59,527 nt of DNA from Chitinophaga pinensis (GTDB lineage: Bacteria > Bacteroidota > Bacteroidia > Chitinophagales > CAMDFR01). A program made the translations under genes and the position numbers. The stretch is taken from NCBI GenBank assembly GCA_945860705.1, contig CAMART010000017.1:1-59527 (forward strand). The letters are read 5' to 3'. The notes below the pieces were generated by a model. The model made no database searches. It was not told where the DNA came from and saw only the letters and a program-made list of their open reading frames with translations. Of the stretch, positions 1 through 8,854 are shown piece after piece (position 1 is the first letter of the stretch; each line of letters opens with the position of its first letter).

Positions 1-106
1 TATATGTAAGATGTCCTTTTTCTACTTCATCTATAAGCTGAAGTTTAAATGCTAAACTGTAATCTTTTTGAGTCCTTTTTGTAAAGTCTTTAGTTCCCTT
101 ATTCAT
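1..106 (-). CDS. IS3-family transposase OrfA, N-terminal fragment cut by the window edge
   Basis: Reading leftward from an ATG at 104-106 gives an open frame to base 1. It begins MNKGTKDFTKRTQKDY and continues SLAFKLQLIDEVEKGHLT. This is the N-terminus of the small helix-turn-helix protein (OrfA) of IS3-family elements common in Bacteroidota, where the consensus is KDFTKRTQ..Y..AFK....EVEKG. OrfA binds the element's ends and is normally joined to the DDE integrase OrfB by programmed frameshifting; OrfB would lie off the left edge. Only about 35 codons are visible, so whether the element is intact cannot be judged. The family call comes from remembered sequence similarity. Confidence 0.72.
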   Translation of the reverse strand, partial: MNKGTKDFTKRTQKDYSLAFKLQLIDEVEKGHLTY

Positions 107-131
107 TATATAAGTTGGTTTTTGTGTCAAC
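1..131 (-). mobile_element. End of an IS3-family insertion sequence
   Basis: The OrfA fragment starts 25 bases inside a sequence that reads, on the minus strand, TTGACACAAAAACCAAC. This resembles the TG...ACxCxAAAA tips of IS3/IS150-group elements. The boundary at about 129-131 is a guess, because the other inverted repeat and the target duplication are outside the window. Confidence 0.5.
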
Positions 132-159
132 TTATTTTAGGATGCTTCAGTACTTTATA

Positions 160-200
160 TAAAAAAAAAGACCACGCGAAGCGTGGTCTTTTTTTTTATA
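160..200. terminator. Bidirectional rho-independent terminator
   Basis: A perfect 8-bp stem (170-177 with 181-188, GACCACGC/GCGTGGTC) is closed by the triloop GAA. A-runs on the left and T-runs on the right make it work for both strands. The tip GCGAAGC is a well-known exceptionally stable mini-hairpin sequence. It ends the minus-strand T9SS gene at 211 and separates it from the insertion sequence. Confidence 0.88.
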
Positions 201-210
201 TTTATAGTAA

Positions 211-2613
211 CTATTTTTTACTTACAGTAATTTTTTTAGTTGCTACACCATTATCATTTTGTACTCTTAAGATGTACATACCATCATTAAGATTAGCTAC
301 ATTGATATATTCATTTGTAGTACCATTTACAATGCCTAAATTTTTGTTATACACTACTTCACCTATTACATTTAATAGTTGTATTGAAGTATTAGTAGAG
401 TTGTTTAAGTCTATAGATACATTTAATAAATCTACTACAGGATTTGGATATACACTTACATTTTCATTTAGATTAAAATCTTGTACTGATATATTTACAA
501 TAGAAATAGTTGTAGTATCACAACAAGTTCCTACAGGATTTGTTGCACAGAATATTACTTCATAAGTACCATTAGCTGGATATGTATATACTATATTCCC
601 ATTTGTAGTCACACCACTTCCTGTCGAAGAACTATATTTCCAAGTCCAACTTGTAGCACCTGCACCTGGATTAGAATACTGGAAATTGAATCTACCTGGT
701 ACTGATGAACTAGGAACAACCGTATGAGCACAATTTGGAGATGTAGCAACTCTCACAGTTCTAACAACTGTAGAAGTATTACCTGCAGCATCTGAAACTG
801 TGTATGTGATTGTATAAGTACCAGCTACTGCAGTATTTACTGTAGAAACTACAGAAATAGAATCTGTTAAATTTCCATCATAACAATCGAATGCAATAGC
901 ACCTGGATCTGCATATGGGCCTGAACCTACTGCTAACCATACTAATGAACTATCTATCATAGATAAATCTGGAGCATCATTGTCTAATTGTTGATTAAAC
1001 TCAGCATTTGTAAAATTAATATTAGATACATAATGGAAGTATGTAGTATCTACATCAGATAATGCAACATTTAATCTAGCAAAAACTGTAGGTATATTGT
1101 AAGTACCAGTAGAAAATTTAGCTGTTGGTGAAGTTTGTGGCCATAATACGTCACCTTCCCAGATAGCATCACCTACTGTAAAGTTTTTAGGAGCTGTTCT
1201 TGTTAAATTTACTACATCAATACCTGCTACTTTAAAATCAGGAAGTGTATTGTCTTCATTTGCACCCACTAATAATGAGTCAGAGTCACACCAAGAGAAG
1301 AATACTTTTGAACCATCTTCAGATCTAGAAGCTTTGATATAGTTATCTAAATTTACATCACCTAATTCTTTTCTTAAACTATTTACATAATCAATTTTAA
1401 TAGCTCTCCATTGACAGTCTGCACTGAATGTAGGGTCGTATGTGATATCATATAAAAATTTATCAGGTGCATTTCCGATGATAGAGAAAGGTGTAGTTGT
1501 AGAACCAGGTAATACTAATGCGCCTAAATGTGGGTTTCCGTTGATATCAACTGCTAATCCTAATTCGAAAGTTGTAGATGCAGGCCCATTGATAGGGTCA
1601 AAAGTAATACCACTTACTGAATCAAGGTCTAATCTTATCATAGATGACCAAGTAGTTCCTCCATCAGTAGTTTTATAAAAAATAGGATCAAAAGTTCCTT
1701 CTCCATCATTGGTTACATCTGCACTTGCAGCTATCCATCCAAATTGACCTGTTGGATCAAATGAAATACATGTACTATTTAAGTGTCTAGCGCCATCTGC
1801 ATTATTATCTAAAGGTACTGTAATAATAGGCAAAGCAGTCCATACAACTCCATTTGAATCTGTATTCCAAGTACCTTTATATACTGAGATACCTGTTGGA
1901 TCAGTGCCATCTGCTGTTGTAGAATATTCATCAACTGCCCAATAGATACCTGGTGCACTTTGTACAAAGCTTGTAGATATTGTTGTATTGCTTGAGTTAG
2001 GTGTATATCCTCTTTCAGTAAATGTACTAGGATGATTATCTAGTCTAGCTCTTCCTACTGGATATCCTTGCCAATCAGCAGCGCTACCACCACTATGGAA
2101 ACTACCAAAATATGTCATGTAAGAACTATCTGGGTTAGTGTTTCCTGTTGGATTGTATACAGAAATTTGAGGATAACGACAAGCAAAACCTGCTTCGCTT
2201 CCTGAAGGATTTACTGTACCATTGTTGATACTCCATGTAGCTCCACCATCTCTTGATACATCATATCTGTATTGACCATTGTTTGCATCATCTCCAGGAA
2301 AAATAAATTTATTAGTTCTATGTATAAATACTACCTGATTGGTAGCACCTATATATGATACCTGATTACAACCTGCTTGTATACTTCCGTATGCATTTCC
2401 AGCAGTTCCTATAGGTGTAGTAGTTACCGTTCTACTACTTCCTCTAGAAGCAGTAGATCTTGTAGTTGGAATGATAGCTGTACCAGTTCTCTGACTTTCA
2501 GCTATTTTGTAATTTGTTTTTGAGAGAAGTCTTGGTGTAGTTATAGCACCAGTTTGAGCAAACATGCAAACTGTTGTAAACATAGCAAAACCCGAAAGTA
2601 ATAGTTTTCTCAT
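211..2613 (-). CDS. T9SS type A secreted protein with Asp-box, DUF5011-like and PKD domains
   Basis: 800 residues, predicted secreted or surface-anchored. Residues 1-19 (MRKLLLSGFAMFTTVCMFA) are a signal peptide. Two Asp-box motifs, SRDGGATW and TTDGGTTW, lie in the first half and suggest a sialidase/BNR-like beta-propeller, but no catalytic residues can be assigned. An Ig-like DUF5011/HYR-type domain follows, beginning near DNDAPDLSM and containing GTYTITYTVSDAAGN. A PKD-like domain (TSWTWKYSS...YTYPANGTYEVIFCA) comes next. The end is a type A sorting domain with VYPNPVVD, LNVIGEVVY and DGMYILRVQ, then KKITVSKK, recognised by the T9SS and removed during export. It has its own promoter (2670-2700) and terminator (160-200). 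Substrate unknown. Confidence 0.9.
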   Translation of the reverse strand: MRKLLLSGFAMFTTVCMFAQTGAITTPRLLSKTNYKIAESQRTGTAIIPTTRSTASRGSSRTVTTTPIGTAGNAYGSIQAGCNQVSYIGATNQVVFIHRTNKFIFPGDDANNGQYRYDVSRDGGATWSINNGTVNPSGSEAGFACRYPQISVYNPTGNTNPDSSYMTYFGSFHSGGSAADWQGYPVGRARLDNHPSTFTERGYTPNSSNTTISTSFVQSAPGIYWAVDEYSTTADGTDPTGISVYKGTWNTDSNGVVWTALPIITVPLDNNADGARHLNSTCISFDPTGQFGWIAASADVTNDGEGTFDPIFYKTTDGGTTWSSMIRLDLDSVSGITFDPINGPASTTFELGLAVDINGNPHLGALVLPGSTTTPFSIIGNAPDKFLYDITYDPTFSADCQWRAIKIDYVNSLRKELGDVNLDNYIKASRSEDGSKVFFSWCDSDSLLVGANEDNTLPDFKVAGIDVVNLTRTAPKNFTVGDAIWEGDVLWPQTSPTAKFSTGTYNIPTVFARLNVALSDVDTTYFHYVSNINFTNAEFNQQLDNDAPDLSMIDSSLVWLAVGSGPYADPGAIAFDCYDGNLTDSISVVSTVNTAVAGTYTITYTVSDAAGNTSTVVRTVRVATSPNCAHTVVPSSSVPGRFNFQYSNPGAGATSWTWKYSSSTGSGVTTNGNIVYTYPANGTYEVIFCATNPVGTCCDTTTISIVNISVQDFNLNENVSVYPNPVVDLLNVSIDLNNSTNTSIQLLNVIGEVVYNKNLGIVNGTTNEYINVANLNDGMYILRVQNDNGVATKKITVSKK

Positions 2614-2669
2614 TTGTAGTTTTTATTTGTTTAATAATTAATAGTTAAAAATATTTTTCGTTTGAACAT

Positions 2670-2700
2670 CAAACTTACTTCATTTTTTAGTAATATCAAA
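2670..2700 (-). promoter_or_regulatory. Bacteroidota promoter for the 211-2613 gene
   Basis: On the minus strand, TTTG (2697-2700) is followed by 19 bases and TAAGTTTG (2670-2677). This matches the Bacteroidota sigma-A pattern TTTG-N19-TAnnTTTG. It predicts a leader of about 50 bases. Confidence 0.75.
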
Positions 2701-2784
2701 ACAAGTAAGTAAAATGTTTATTTCTTTATAGATATAAAGATAGGTAATTTAGTTGTATTAATTTGTCACAAAAATGTAAAATAT

Positions 2785-4659
2785 TTATTTTCCTTTTTGT
2801 TGTGCTTTAGCTTTAGCCTGTTGTTCTTTTGTGTAGTTCTCTAGTTTATCCATCCAACCTCCTTTTTTGGCAGGAGCATTCTTTTTAGCATGAATTTCAG
2901 CTTCTAGTTTTTTCTCATCTATAAAGAATTTTTTGATTACCCACACTTGTACTATTGAAAATACGTTGAACAATAAATAATAATAAGTAAGTGCAGCTGA
3001 AAAACTATTGAACATAAAGAATAACATAAAAGGGAAAATATATGGCATATATTTCATGCCTGGATTGTCTTGACTTTGAGGCTGTGGAGTAATCCATGCA
3101 TTTATCAATGAAGTAATAGTCATTAATATGGTAAATAAACTTAAGTGATCTATACCGAAAATTGGGGGAAAACTGAGTATAGAGTCATAGGTAGATAAAT
3201 CATTAGCCCATAAAAATGAAGCTTGTCTTAGTTCTATAGAAGCTGGGAAGAAATTATACATAGAGATCAAAATCGGCATTTGAAGCAACATAGGCAGACA
3301 ACCACTTAATGGACTCATCCCTACTTTACTCATTATTTTCATTTGTTCAGCACTGAATTTTTGTTGGTCATCTCCATATTTTTCTTTTAGCTTATCCAAT
3401 TCTGGTTTTAATATCTGCATTTTAGCACTATATCTGCTTTGCTGAAGTGTAAATGGAGTTAATACTAACTTTATAATTAGAGCTAATACAAAAATGATAA
3501 TACCGTAGTTGTGTGTGAAGTTTTTGAGTAGGTTGAATATAGGAATTATCGCATATTTATTTACAAATCCCATCCACTTAAATATTGCCATAGAAGAAGC
3601 TAATGGAATTAGGTTTTCATAACCTTTATCCATTTTTCTTAAAGCAGTATAATCATTTGGACCATAATACCACTCTAAATTTAATGATGAGTTTGCACTA
3701 TTTGTTAGTGGTAAATTTACGGTAGAAACATATTTTTTATTTATAGTAGTGTCTTTAGGGTCAAAATCTGTTGCTACTTTACCACTCATACCATCAGGGC
3801 TAGAGAGGATAGTACTAAAAAATTGTTGTTTATATCCAATCCAGCCAATTTCAGATTCGTTTGTTTTACTTTCAGGTGTTTGATCTATTAAATCTGTAAC
3901 AGATTTACTTACACGATTTTGAAAATATAATCCAGAGAATCTTCTTTCGTCTGTTACTTTATATTCTAGTTTTCTGCATTTTTGAGCCCAATTAAGCTCT
4001 ACATAAGCTATGTTGTCGGGTAGTACGTTATTTAAGTTTATAAAATTAACTTTATGACCTAGTACATAATTATTACCTGATATTGTATATACTTGTTCTA
4101 CATATTGTCCATCAGCGGCTTTTAGCTTAAATGAAATAGATTTTTTTTCATCTCCTTTTAGTACAATATTATTATAATCAGATTCAAAATTCATTTCACC
4201 AGAGTTAATAATTAGATTGTTTTTTATTTGAAAATTGAATGAATAATAATTGTCATTATTAGCAGTCATCAATAATGGTTTTTTATCCCAAGTTTTAAAT
4301 TTTTTCAATTCAACTTGTTTTACTGATGCACCTTTATTCGAAAAAGTAATTTTCATTACTTCATTTTCTATTGTAAATGTTTTTACTGGAGTATTTACAC
4401 TATTGGCAAATACACCATATTTTCCTGAAGCTTCTACATTTTTGATAGAATCATTTACTATAGTGTTTGGTACAATACTATTTGTATTTGTAGGAATAGT
4501 TTTTGAATCTGATGATGCAGTCTTTTTATCTACTAGTACTTCTTTCACAGGTGGGTGTTCAAGTCTGTATTTTTTGTCTTTTTGAAAAGACACATACATA
4601 AAAATCATAAAAAGAACTGATGAGAGTGCAAGGCCTATAACGGTATTTCTATCGAACAT
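2785..4659 (-). CDS. yidC: Membrane protein insertase YidC
   Basis: Inner-membrane insertase that places newly made proteins into the membrane, alone or with Sec. 624 residues, the usual length for Gram-negative YidC. A first transmembrane helix is at about 5-25 (TVIGLALSSVLFMIFMYVS). A large periplasmic domain follows to about residue 355. The conserved YidC/Oxa1 core starts near NYGIIIFVLALIIKLVLTPF; a lysine stands where E. coli has the hydrophilic-groove arginine, which I recall as usual in this phylum. Other landmarks are SPLSGCLPMLLQMPI and SIELRQASFLWANDLS. The C-terminal tail from about 577 is strongly basic (KKNAPAKKGG, KEQQAKAKAQQKGK) and could contact the ribosome. Single-gene unit with a -7 box at 4700-4707. 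Confidence 0.97.
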   Translation of the reverse strand: MFDRNTVIGLALSSVLFMIFMYVSFQKDKKYRLEHPPVKEVLVDKKTASSDSKTIPTNTNSIVPNTIVNDSIKNVEASGKYGVFANSVNTPVKTFTIENEVMKITFSNKGASVKQVELKKFKTWDKKPLLMTANNDNYYSFNFQIKNNLIINSGEMNFESDYNNIVLKGDEKKSISFKLKAADGQYVEQVYTISGNNYVLGHKVNFINLNNVLPDNIAYVELNWAQKCRKLEYKVTDERRFSGLYFQNRVSKSVTDLIDQTPESKTNESEIGWIGYKQQFFSTILSSPDGMSGKVATDFDPKDTTINKKYVSTVNLPLTNSANSSLNLEWYYGPNDYTALRKMDKGYENLIPLASSMAIFKWMGFVNKYAIIPIFNLLKNFTHNYGIIIFVLALIIKLVLTPFTLQQSRYSAKMQILKPELDKLKEKYGDDQQKFSAEQMKIMSKVGMSPLSGCLPMLLQMPILISMYNFFPASIELRQASFLWANDLSTYDSILSFPPIFGIDHLSLFTILMTITSLINAWITPQPQSQDNPGMKYMPYIFPFMLFFMFNSFSAALTYYYLLFNVFSIVQVWVIKKFFIDEKKLEAEIHAKKNAPAKKGGWMDKLENYTKEQQAKAKAQQKGK

Positions 4660-4699
4660 CTGGTATATATTTAATCGAATCTATTTCAAAAATTGTTTG

Positions 4700-4707
4700 C
4701 AAAAGTA
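4700..4707 (-). promoter_or_regulatory. -7 element upstream of yidC
   Basis: The minus strand reads TACTTTTG followed by CAAAC, an exact TAnnTTTG match 40 bases before the yidC ATG. No convincing -33 TTTG at 19 bases. Confidence 0.6.
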
Positions 4708-4757
4708 CTACAATTTATGCTAGTAAATGAGGTATCTACAAAATTGTGAGTATTTAA

Positions 4758-5846
4758 CTATTTATCATAGTCAAGCTCTACTATAGCGGTACGTGGATGA
4801 CTTTGACATGTTAGTACATATCCATCATTGATTTCGGCATCTGTAAGTGATTCCCTATCGTCCATATGTACTTTTCCAGTCACGATTTTGGCTCTACAAG
4901 TGCAACATGCTGCTACCATACATGAAAAAGGAGGATCGTATCCTGCATCAAGTGCTGCTTCTAAGATAGTTTGTTTTACATCCATCTCAAAAATAGCCTC
5001 TATTCCATCGTATTTCACTGTTACTTTTGATTTACCTGTATTTATTTCAGGCATATCGCTAGTTCCAGCCTCAGAAGGTTTCATATCTTCAGTGCTCGTT
5101 TTGGCTGTAAAGTATTCTATATGTATTTTATTTGAAGGGATATTCAATTCTATAAAAGCCGCTTTTGCCTCATTCATCATTACCTCTGGACCGCATACAA
5201 AAAACTCAGCATTGTTGTAGTCATTTGTTGCATATTCTTTAAGTAAATTTAAGTTGGTAGATTTTGTCATCATCCCTTGTATACTTTTGAATGATTCAGA
5301 AGACTCATTTAGAATATGAACTATTTTTAATTGATTGGAATTTGAATGTGCAATATTTGTAAGTTCATCTTTGAAAATGATACTCGCCTCATCTCTATTT
5401 CCATAAAATAAAGTTATTTTACTATTTGGTTCTTTAGCAAGAACAGCTTTGATAATAGATACCATAGGGGTGATTCCAGATCCACCACCAAATAAATAGT
5501 AATATTTCGAATGAGTAGGATTTAATTCTGTGTAGAATTTTCCATTTGGCTCCATCACTTCTATTTGATTGCCTTCTTGGAGTTTATCATTGATAAATGT
5601 AGATGCTTTTCCATTATCTACTTTTTTTACACCTATTGAAAAAGATCCAACATCAAAAGGAGATGAGCATATAGAATATGAACGTACTACTTGTTCGCCA
5701 TTTATAAGGAGTCTTAGAGTCACATATTGTCCTTGTATAAATTTATATAAATCTTGTAGGGGTGATGGTACATCAAAAGTGATAGACACAGCGTCATTTG
5801 TTTCTCTTTTGATTTTTTTTACGGTAAGTAAATGGTATCTAGACAT
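4758..5846 (-). CDS. PaaE-like ferredoxin reductase (FAD, NAD(P)H, 2Fe-2S)
   Basis: Soluble electron-transfer flavoprotein of the phenylacetate-oxygenase reductase type. Three domains over 362 residues: FAD-binding (RSYSICSSP, about 55-63), NAD(P)H-binding (LFGGGSGITPMVS, about 118-130; CGPEVMM later), and a C-terminal plant-type ferredoxin domain. The cluster ligands are C309, C314, C317 and C347 in CX4CX2C...C spacing (CMVAACCTC, YVLTCQ). No paaABCD oxygenase genes are present, so phenylacetate breakdown is not implied; it probably passes electrons to another acceptor. It is third in a row with a SufT-like protein and a bacilliredoxin (33- and 32-base gaps), which points to iron-sulfur or thiol chemistry. 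Confidence 0.85.
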   Translation of the reverse strand: MSRYHLLTVKKIKRETNDAVSITFDVPSPLQDLYKFIQGQYVTLRLLINGEQVVRSYSICSSPFDVGSFSIGVKKVDNGKASTFINDKLQEGNQIEVMEPNGKFYTELNPTHSKYYYLFGGGSGITPMVSIIKAVLAKEPNSKITLFYGNRDEASIIFKDELTNIAHSNSNQLKIVHILNESSESFKSIQGMMTKSTNLNLLKEYATNDYNNAEFFVCGPEVMMNEAKAAFIELNIPSNKIHIEYFTAKTSTEDMKPSEAGTSDMPEINTGKSKVTVKYDGIEAIFEMDVKQTILEAALDAGYDPPFSCMVAACCTCRAKIVTGKVHMDDRESLTDAEINDGYVLTCQSHPRTAIVELDYDK

Positions 5847-5878
5847 ATAAAATTTTAATATTCTTAATTAAATAGGGT

Positions 5879-6295
5879 TTAGCAAAAATGATCGTATACT
5901 TTTTTTAAATGCATAGCTATAGATTGAGCGTTATTTCCTTCTATCATGTGTCTTTCTATGAAATGAACCAGCTTGCCATCTTTAAAAAATGCAATACTTG
6001 GGCTTGAAGGTGGGTATGGAATTGTGTATTCTCTTGCTTTGGCTACTGCATCAGTATCTACACCTGCAAAAACTGTATAAAGCTTTGTTGGAAGTTTTCC
6101 ATTGTCTAATGATAATTTTATACCTGGACGTGCTGCACCTGCTGCACAACCGCATACGGAGTTTACTACTATCATTGCAGTACCTTCTTGGCTATTATTC
6201 ATTGCTTCTTCTACTTGTGCTGCTGTTTCTAGTTGAGTAAACCCAATTTCAACTAACTCATTTTTCATAGGTGCTACTAATTCTGCTGGATACAT
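5879..6295 (-). CDS. BrxA/BrxB family bacilliredoxin (DUF1094)
   Basis: Small thioredoxin-fold protein, 138 residues, that removes bacillithiol from protein cysteines. The family signature is complete: MYPAELVAPMK at the start, then VNSVCGCAAGAARP with the CGC active site at residues 48-50, PSSPSIAFF and ERHMIEG later. The N-terminal cysteine is the expected attacking residue. Lies between the SufT-like gene and the reductase on one strand, probably one transcript. Its presence suggests the cell makes bacillithiol; no bsh genes are in this window. Confidence 0.9.
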   Translation of the reverse strand: MYPAELVAPMKNELVEIGFTQLETAAQVEEAMNNSQEGTAMIVVNSVCGCAAGAARPGIKLSLDNGKLPTKLYTVFAGVDTDAVAKAREYTIPYPPSSPSIAFFKDGKLVHFIERHMIEGNNAQSIAMHLKKVYDHFC

Positions 6296-6326
6296 ATTTT
6301 TCTTTTTTATTTTTTTATAAATTTTT

Positions 6327-6641
6327 TTACATCAATCCTAGTTCAAGCATGGCTTCTTCACTCATCATATCTTGGCTCCATGGTGGATCAAATACAAGCT
6401 CTAGAGTCACATCACTCACACCCTCTACATCTTTCACTTTTTGTTCTACTTCGGCAGGCATAGAGCCAGCTACTGGACAAGAAGGAGAAGTCAATGTCAT
6501 GATTACTTCTACATGGTTTTTGTCATCTATATTTACTTCATATATCAGACCTAGTTCATACACATCTACAGGTATTTCAGGGTCATATATAGTTTTGAGT
6601 GCTTCTATAATACTTGATTTTAACTCCTCTTTGGTCTTCAT
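6327..6641 (-). CDS. SufT-like DUF59/MIP18 family iron-sulfur assembly protein
   Basis: 104 residues, the typical size of a stand-alone DUF59 protein that helps mature iron-sulfur proteins. Family landmarks: YDPEIPVDVYELGLIY (about 19-34), LTSPSCPVAGSMP with the conserved reactive cysteine, and FDPPWSQDMMSEEA near the end. PaaD of the phenylacetate pathway is a longer relative, but the length and bacilliredoxin neighbour fit a Suf-type role better. First gene of a three-gene unit, with a -7 box at 6668-6675. Confidence 0.88.
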   Translation of the reverse strand: MKTKEELKSSIIEALKTIYDPEIPVDVYELGLIYEVNIDDKNHVEVIMTLTSPSCPVAGSMPAEVEQKVKDVEGVSDVTLELVFDPPWSQDMMSEEAMLELGLM

Positions 6642-6667
6642 TATCTACAATTCAAAAATCTAAACAA

Positions 6668-6675
6668 CAAAATTA
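6668..6675 (-). promoter_or_regulatory. -7 element of the SufT-like/bacilliredoxin/reductase unit
   Basis: Minus strand TAATTTTG, an exact TAnnTTTG match, 26 bases before the SufT-like ATG. A CTTG lies 16 bases upstream of it, a short spacing. Confidence 0.5.
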
Positions 6676-6706
6676 CAAAATTGGTTCTTATCAAGCGTAT
6701 ATATTA

Positions 6707-8851
6707 TTATTCTTTAAATCTAATATGTTCATTATATTTATAAGATAATTGACCAAATGCGTCTTTTACAGAACTTACTGGCAATTGACAAGTTTTGTTT
6801 ACACAAACATATATCTGTGTTTTACCTTTTTGATATTTTTTAGACAATAAAGGTAGTTTGCTCTCTCCATTGGTACTAGCTACTACTATGCAGTTAGGTA
6901 TATAATATTTATCCAATTCTTTTTTATATTTTACTGCATCAGGTCCTACTATTGCTATCTCATAAAATTCTTTCTCATTCATGAGTATAGCTTTAGCCCA
7001 ATTGGTATGAAACTTTGGATAGCTCACTGTTCGCTCTTTTATTTGTTCAATCATATTAGTTGCTTTCTGCAAATAAGCTTTTTGATCATATATTTTTCCA
7101 AGTTTGATTAGATTTATAGCCATGGTTGAATTTGATGATGGGATTACATTATCATCTATTTCATGTTTTCTAGCTATCAATGCTCTATCAATATTAGAAG
7201 TGTAAAAAAACATTTGTTCATTATTGTCATAAAAATGTGTGATAGTATAATCGGTCATCCCTCTAGCCATAGTTAAATATCTACTTTCTAAGGTGCTTTC
7301 ATAAAGACTTATAAATGATTCTATACAAAATGCATAGTCATCCAAATATGCATTTATATTAGATTTTCCATTTTTATAGTTCCTATTGAGTCGGTACTCT
7401 TTAGTCATACATTTCATCATAATAAAAGAAGCATTATTTTTGGCTTTATCTAGGTATGCCTTATTATGAGAAATCTTATAAGCATCTACATATGCTTTTA
7501 TCATAAGCGCATTCCATGCTACTATTATTTTATCATCTAAACTAGGTTTTGTTCGTATTTCTCGTTCTGCTAGTAGTAGGGCATTTGACTCATCAAGTAT
7601 TTTATTAAATTCAGCGATACTGATACCATTAGTGCTACTAAATTTTTTAATAGATTGTTCTCTATGCAATATGTTTTTACCTTCTTCCCAGTTTCCAGGC
7701 GGATTTATTCCATAAAACTCAGTTACTAAGCTTGCATTATTGCCTAATAAATTTTCTATTTCATCAGATTTCCAAATATAATATTTCCCTTCTTCTCCCT
7801 CACTGTCTGCATCTAGTGATGAATAAAATCCATTTTCTTTTGAGGTCAATTCTTTTTCTATAAATTGGATTGTTTGTTCTACAATCTCTGCATACCTTTT
7901 ATTGCCAGTAGCTCTATATGCATCTGCATACAATGATACAAGTTGTGCATTGTCATAAAGCATTTTTTCGAAGTGAGGTACTAGCCATCGCTCATCTACA
8001 CTATATCTAGCGAAACCTCCACCTAGCTGGTCATAAATACCACCGTTACACATTTTATCTATACTGAGTTTTACATAGTCAAACATTTTATCATCTCTAT
8101 ACAAATAATTATAATATAAAAGAAAATCATAATTGGTAGGCATTGGAAATTTATTGCCACCAATACTTGCACCATATTTTTTATCCATGCTAGGTATCCA
8201 ATTCAGCATCATGGTATCTATAAATGCTTCAGTACTATCATACTTTTTGTTTTCACCTTTATTTATTTTTGGTTCTTTTATATAGTTAGTCACAGAGTCT
8301 GCATATGCATACAAATCATCTTTGTGTTCTGCAAAAGAATCTTGAAGTTTTTCAAGAATATATATCCATCTATCTCTAGGAAAGTATGTGCCTGCAAAAA
8401 TTGGTTTGCCATTTGGAAGCGCAATTACATTGAGAGGCCACCCACCGCTTCCATTCATTGCTTGGCAGGCTTCCATATATATCTGATCTATATCGGGTCT
8501 TTCTTCTCGGTCTATTTTTATATTTACAAAATGGTGGTTCATCACAGAAGCCACTCCTGTATCTTCGAAGCTCTCGTGCTCCATCACATGGCACCAATGA
8601 CATGCTGCGTAGCCTATACTGATTACTATTAATTTATTTTCTTTTTTAGCTTTTTCAAGGGAAGCAGTATTCCAAGCATACCAATTTACTGGGTTGTGAG
8701 CATGTTGTAGTAAATATGGGCTCGTTTCATGAATGAGGTGATTAGTGTATTTTTTGTCAGTCATGTTTTTTGTATTCTTAGGTGAGGGACATCCGCAAAG
8801 CAATAGAATCAGTATCGAAAACAATAAAGATGTAGAAATATATTTTTGCAT
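6707..8851 (-). CDS. DUF255/YyaL thioredoxin-domain protein, probable lipoprotein
   Basis: 714 residues, homologous to YyaL and human SPATA20. The N-terminal thioredoxin-like domain has the family block HLIHETSPYLLQHAHNPV..W and the active-site motif CHWC in YAACHWCHVMEHESFED. The rest is an all-helical (alpha/alpha)6-barrel-like region with LPHFEKMLYDNAQ and SLDADSEGEEG. Unusually, it begins with a lipoprotein signal (MQKYISTSLLFSILILLLCGC), so it is probably exported and lipid-anchored, whereas most homologues are cytosolic. The later methionine in NTKNMTDKKYTN could be a cytosolic start, but the hydrophobic stretch plus lipobox argues for the upstream one. Three bases after rsmD. Exact reaction unknown for the family. 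Confidence 0.85.
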   Translation of the reverse strand: MQKYISTSLLFSILILLLCGCPSPKNTKNMTDKKYTNHLIHETSPYLLQHAHNPVNWYAWNTASLEKAKKENKLIVISIGYAACHWCHVMEHESFEDTGVASVMNHHFVNIKIDREERPDIDQIYMEACQAMNGSGGWPLNVIALPNGKPIFAGTYFPRDRWIYILEKLQDSFAEHKDDLYAYADSVTNYIKEPKINKGENKKYDSTEAFIDTMMLNWIPSMDKKYGASIGGNKFPMPTNYDFLLYYNYLYRDDKMFDYVKLSIDKMCNGGIYDQLGGGFARYSVDERWLVPHFEKMLYDNAQLVSLYADAYRATGNKRYAEIVEQTIQFIEKELTSKENGFYSSLDADSEGEEGKYYIWKSDEIENLLGNNASLVTEFYGINPPGNWEEGKNILHREQSIKKFSSTNGISIAEFNKILDESNALLLAEREIRTKPSLDDKIIVAWNALMIKAYVDAYKISHNKAYLDKAKNNASFIMMKCMTKEYRLNRNYKNGKSNINAYLDDYAFCIESFISLYESTLESRYLTMARGMTDYTITHFYDNNEQMFFYTSNIDRALIARKHEIDDNVIPSSNSTMAINLIKLGKIYDQKAYLQKATNMIEQIKERTVSYPKFHTNWAKAILMNEKEFYEIAIVGPDAVKYKKELDKYYIPNCIVVASTNGESKLPLLSKKYQKGKTQIYVCVNKTCQLPVSSVKDAFGQLSYKYNEHIRFKE

Positions 8852-8854
8852 GTA

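Noticed and set aside
68-565. Open plus-strand frame of 165 codons
   Set aside because: It is the shadow of the insertion-sequence edge, terminator and T9SS C-terminal domain on the other strand; its product has no recognisable features.
4758-6641. Phenylacetate degradation cluster (paaE plus a paaD-like DUF59 gene)
   Set aside because: No paaA, B, C, G or K genes; DUF59 here has the short stand-alone form and the neighbour is a bacilliredoxin, which points to iron-sulfur/thiol maintenance.
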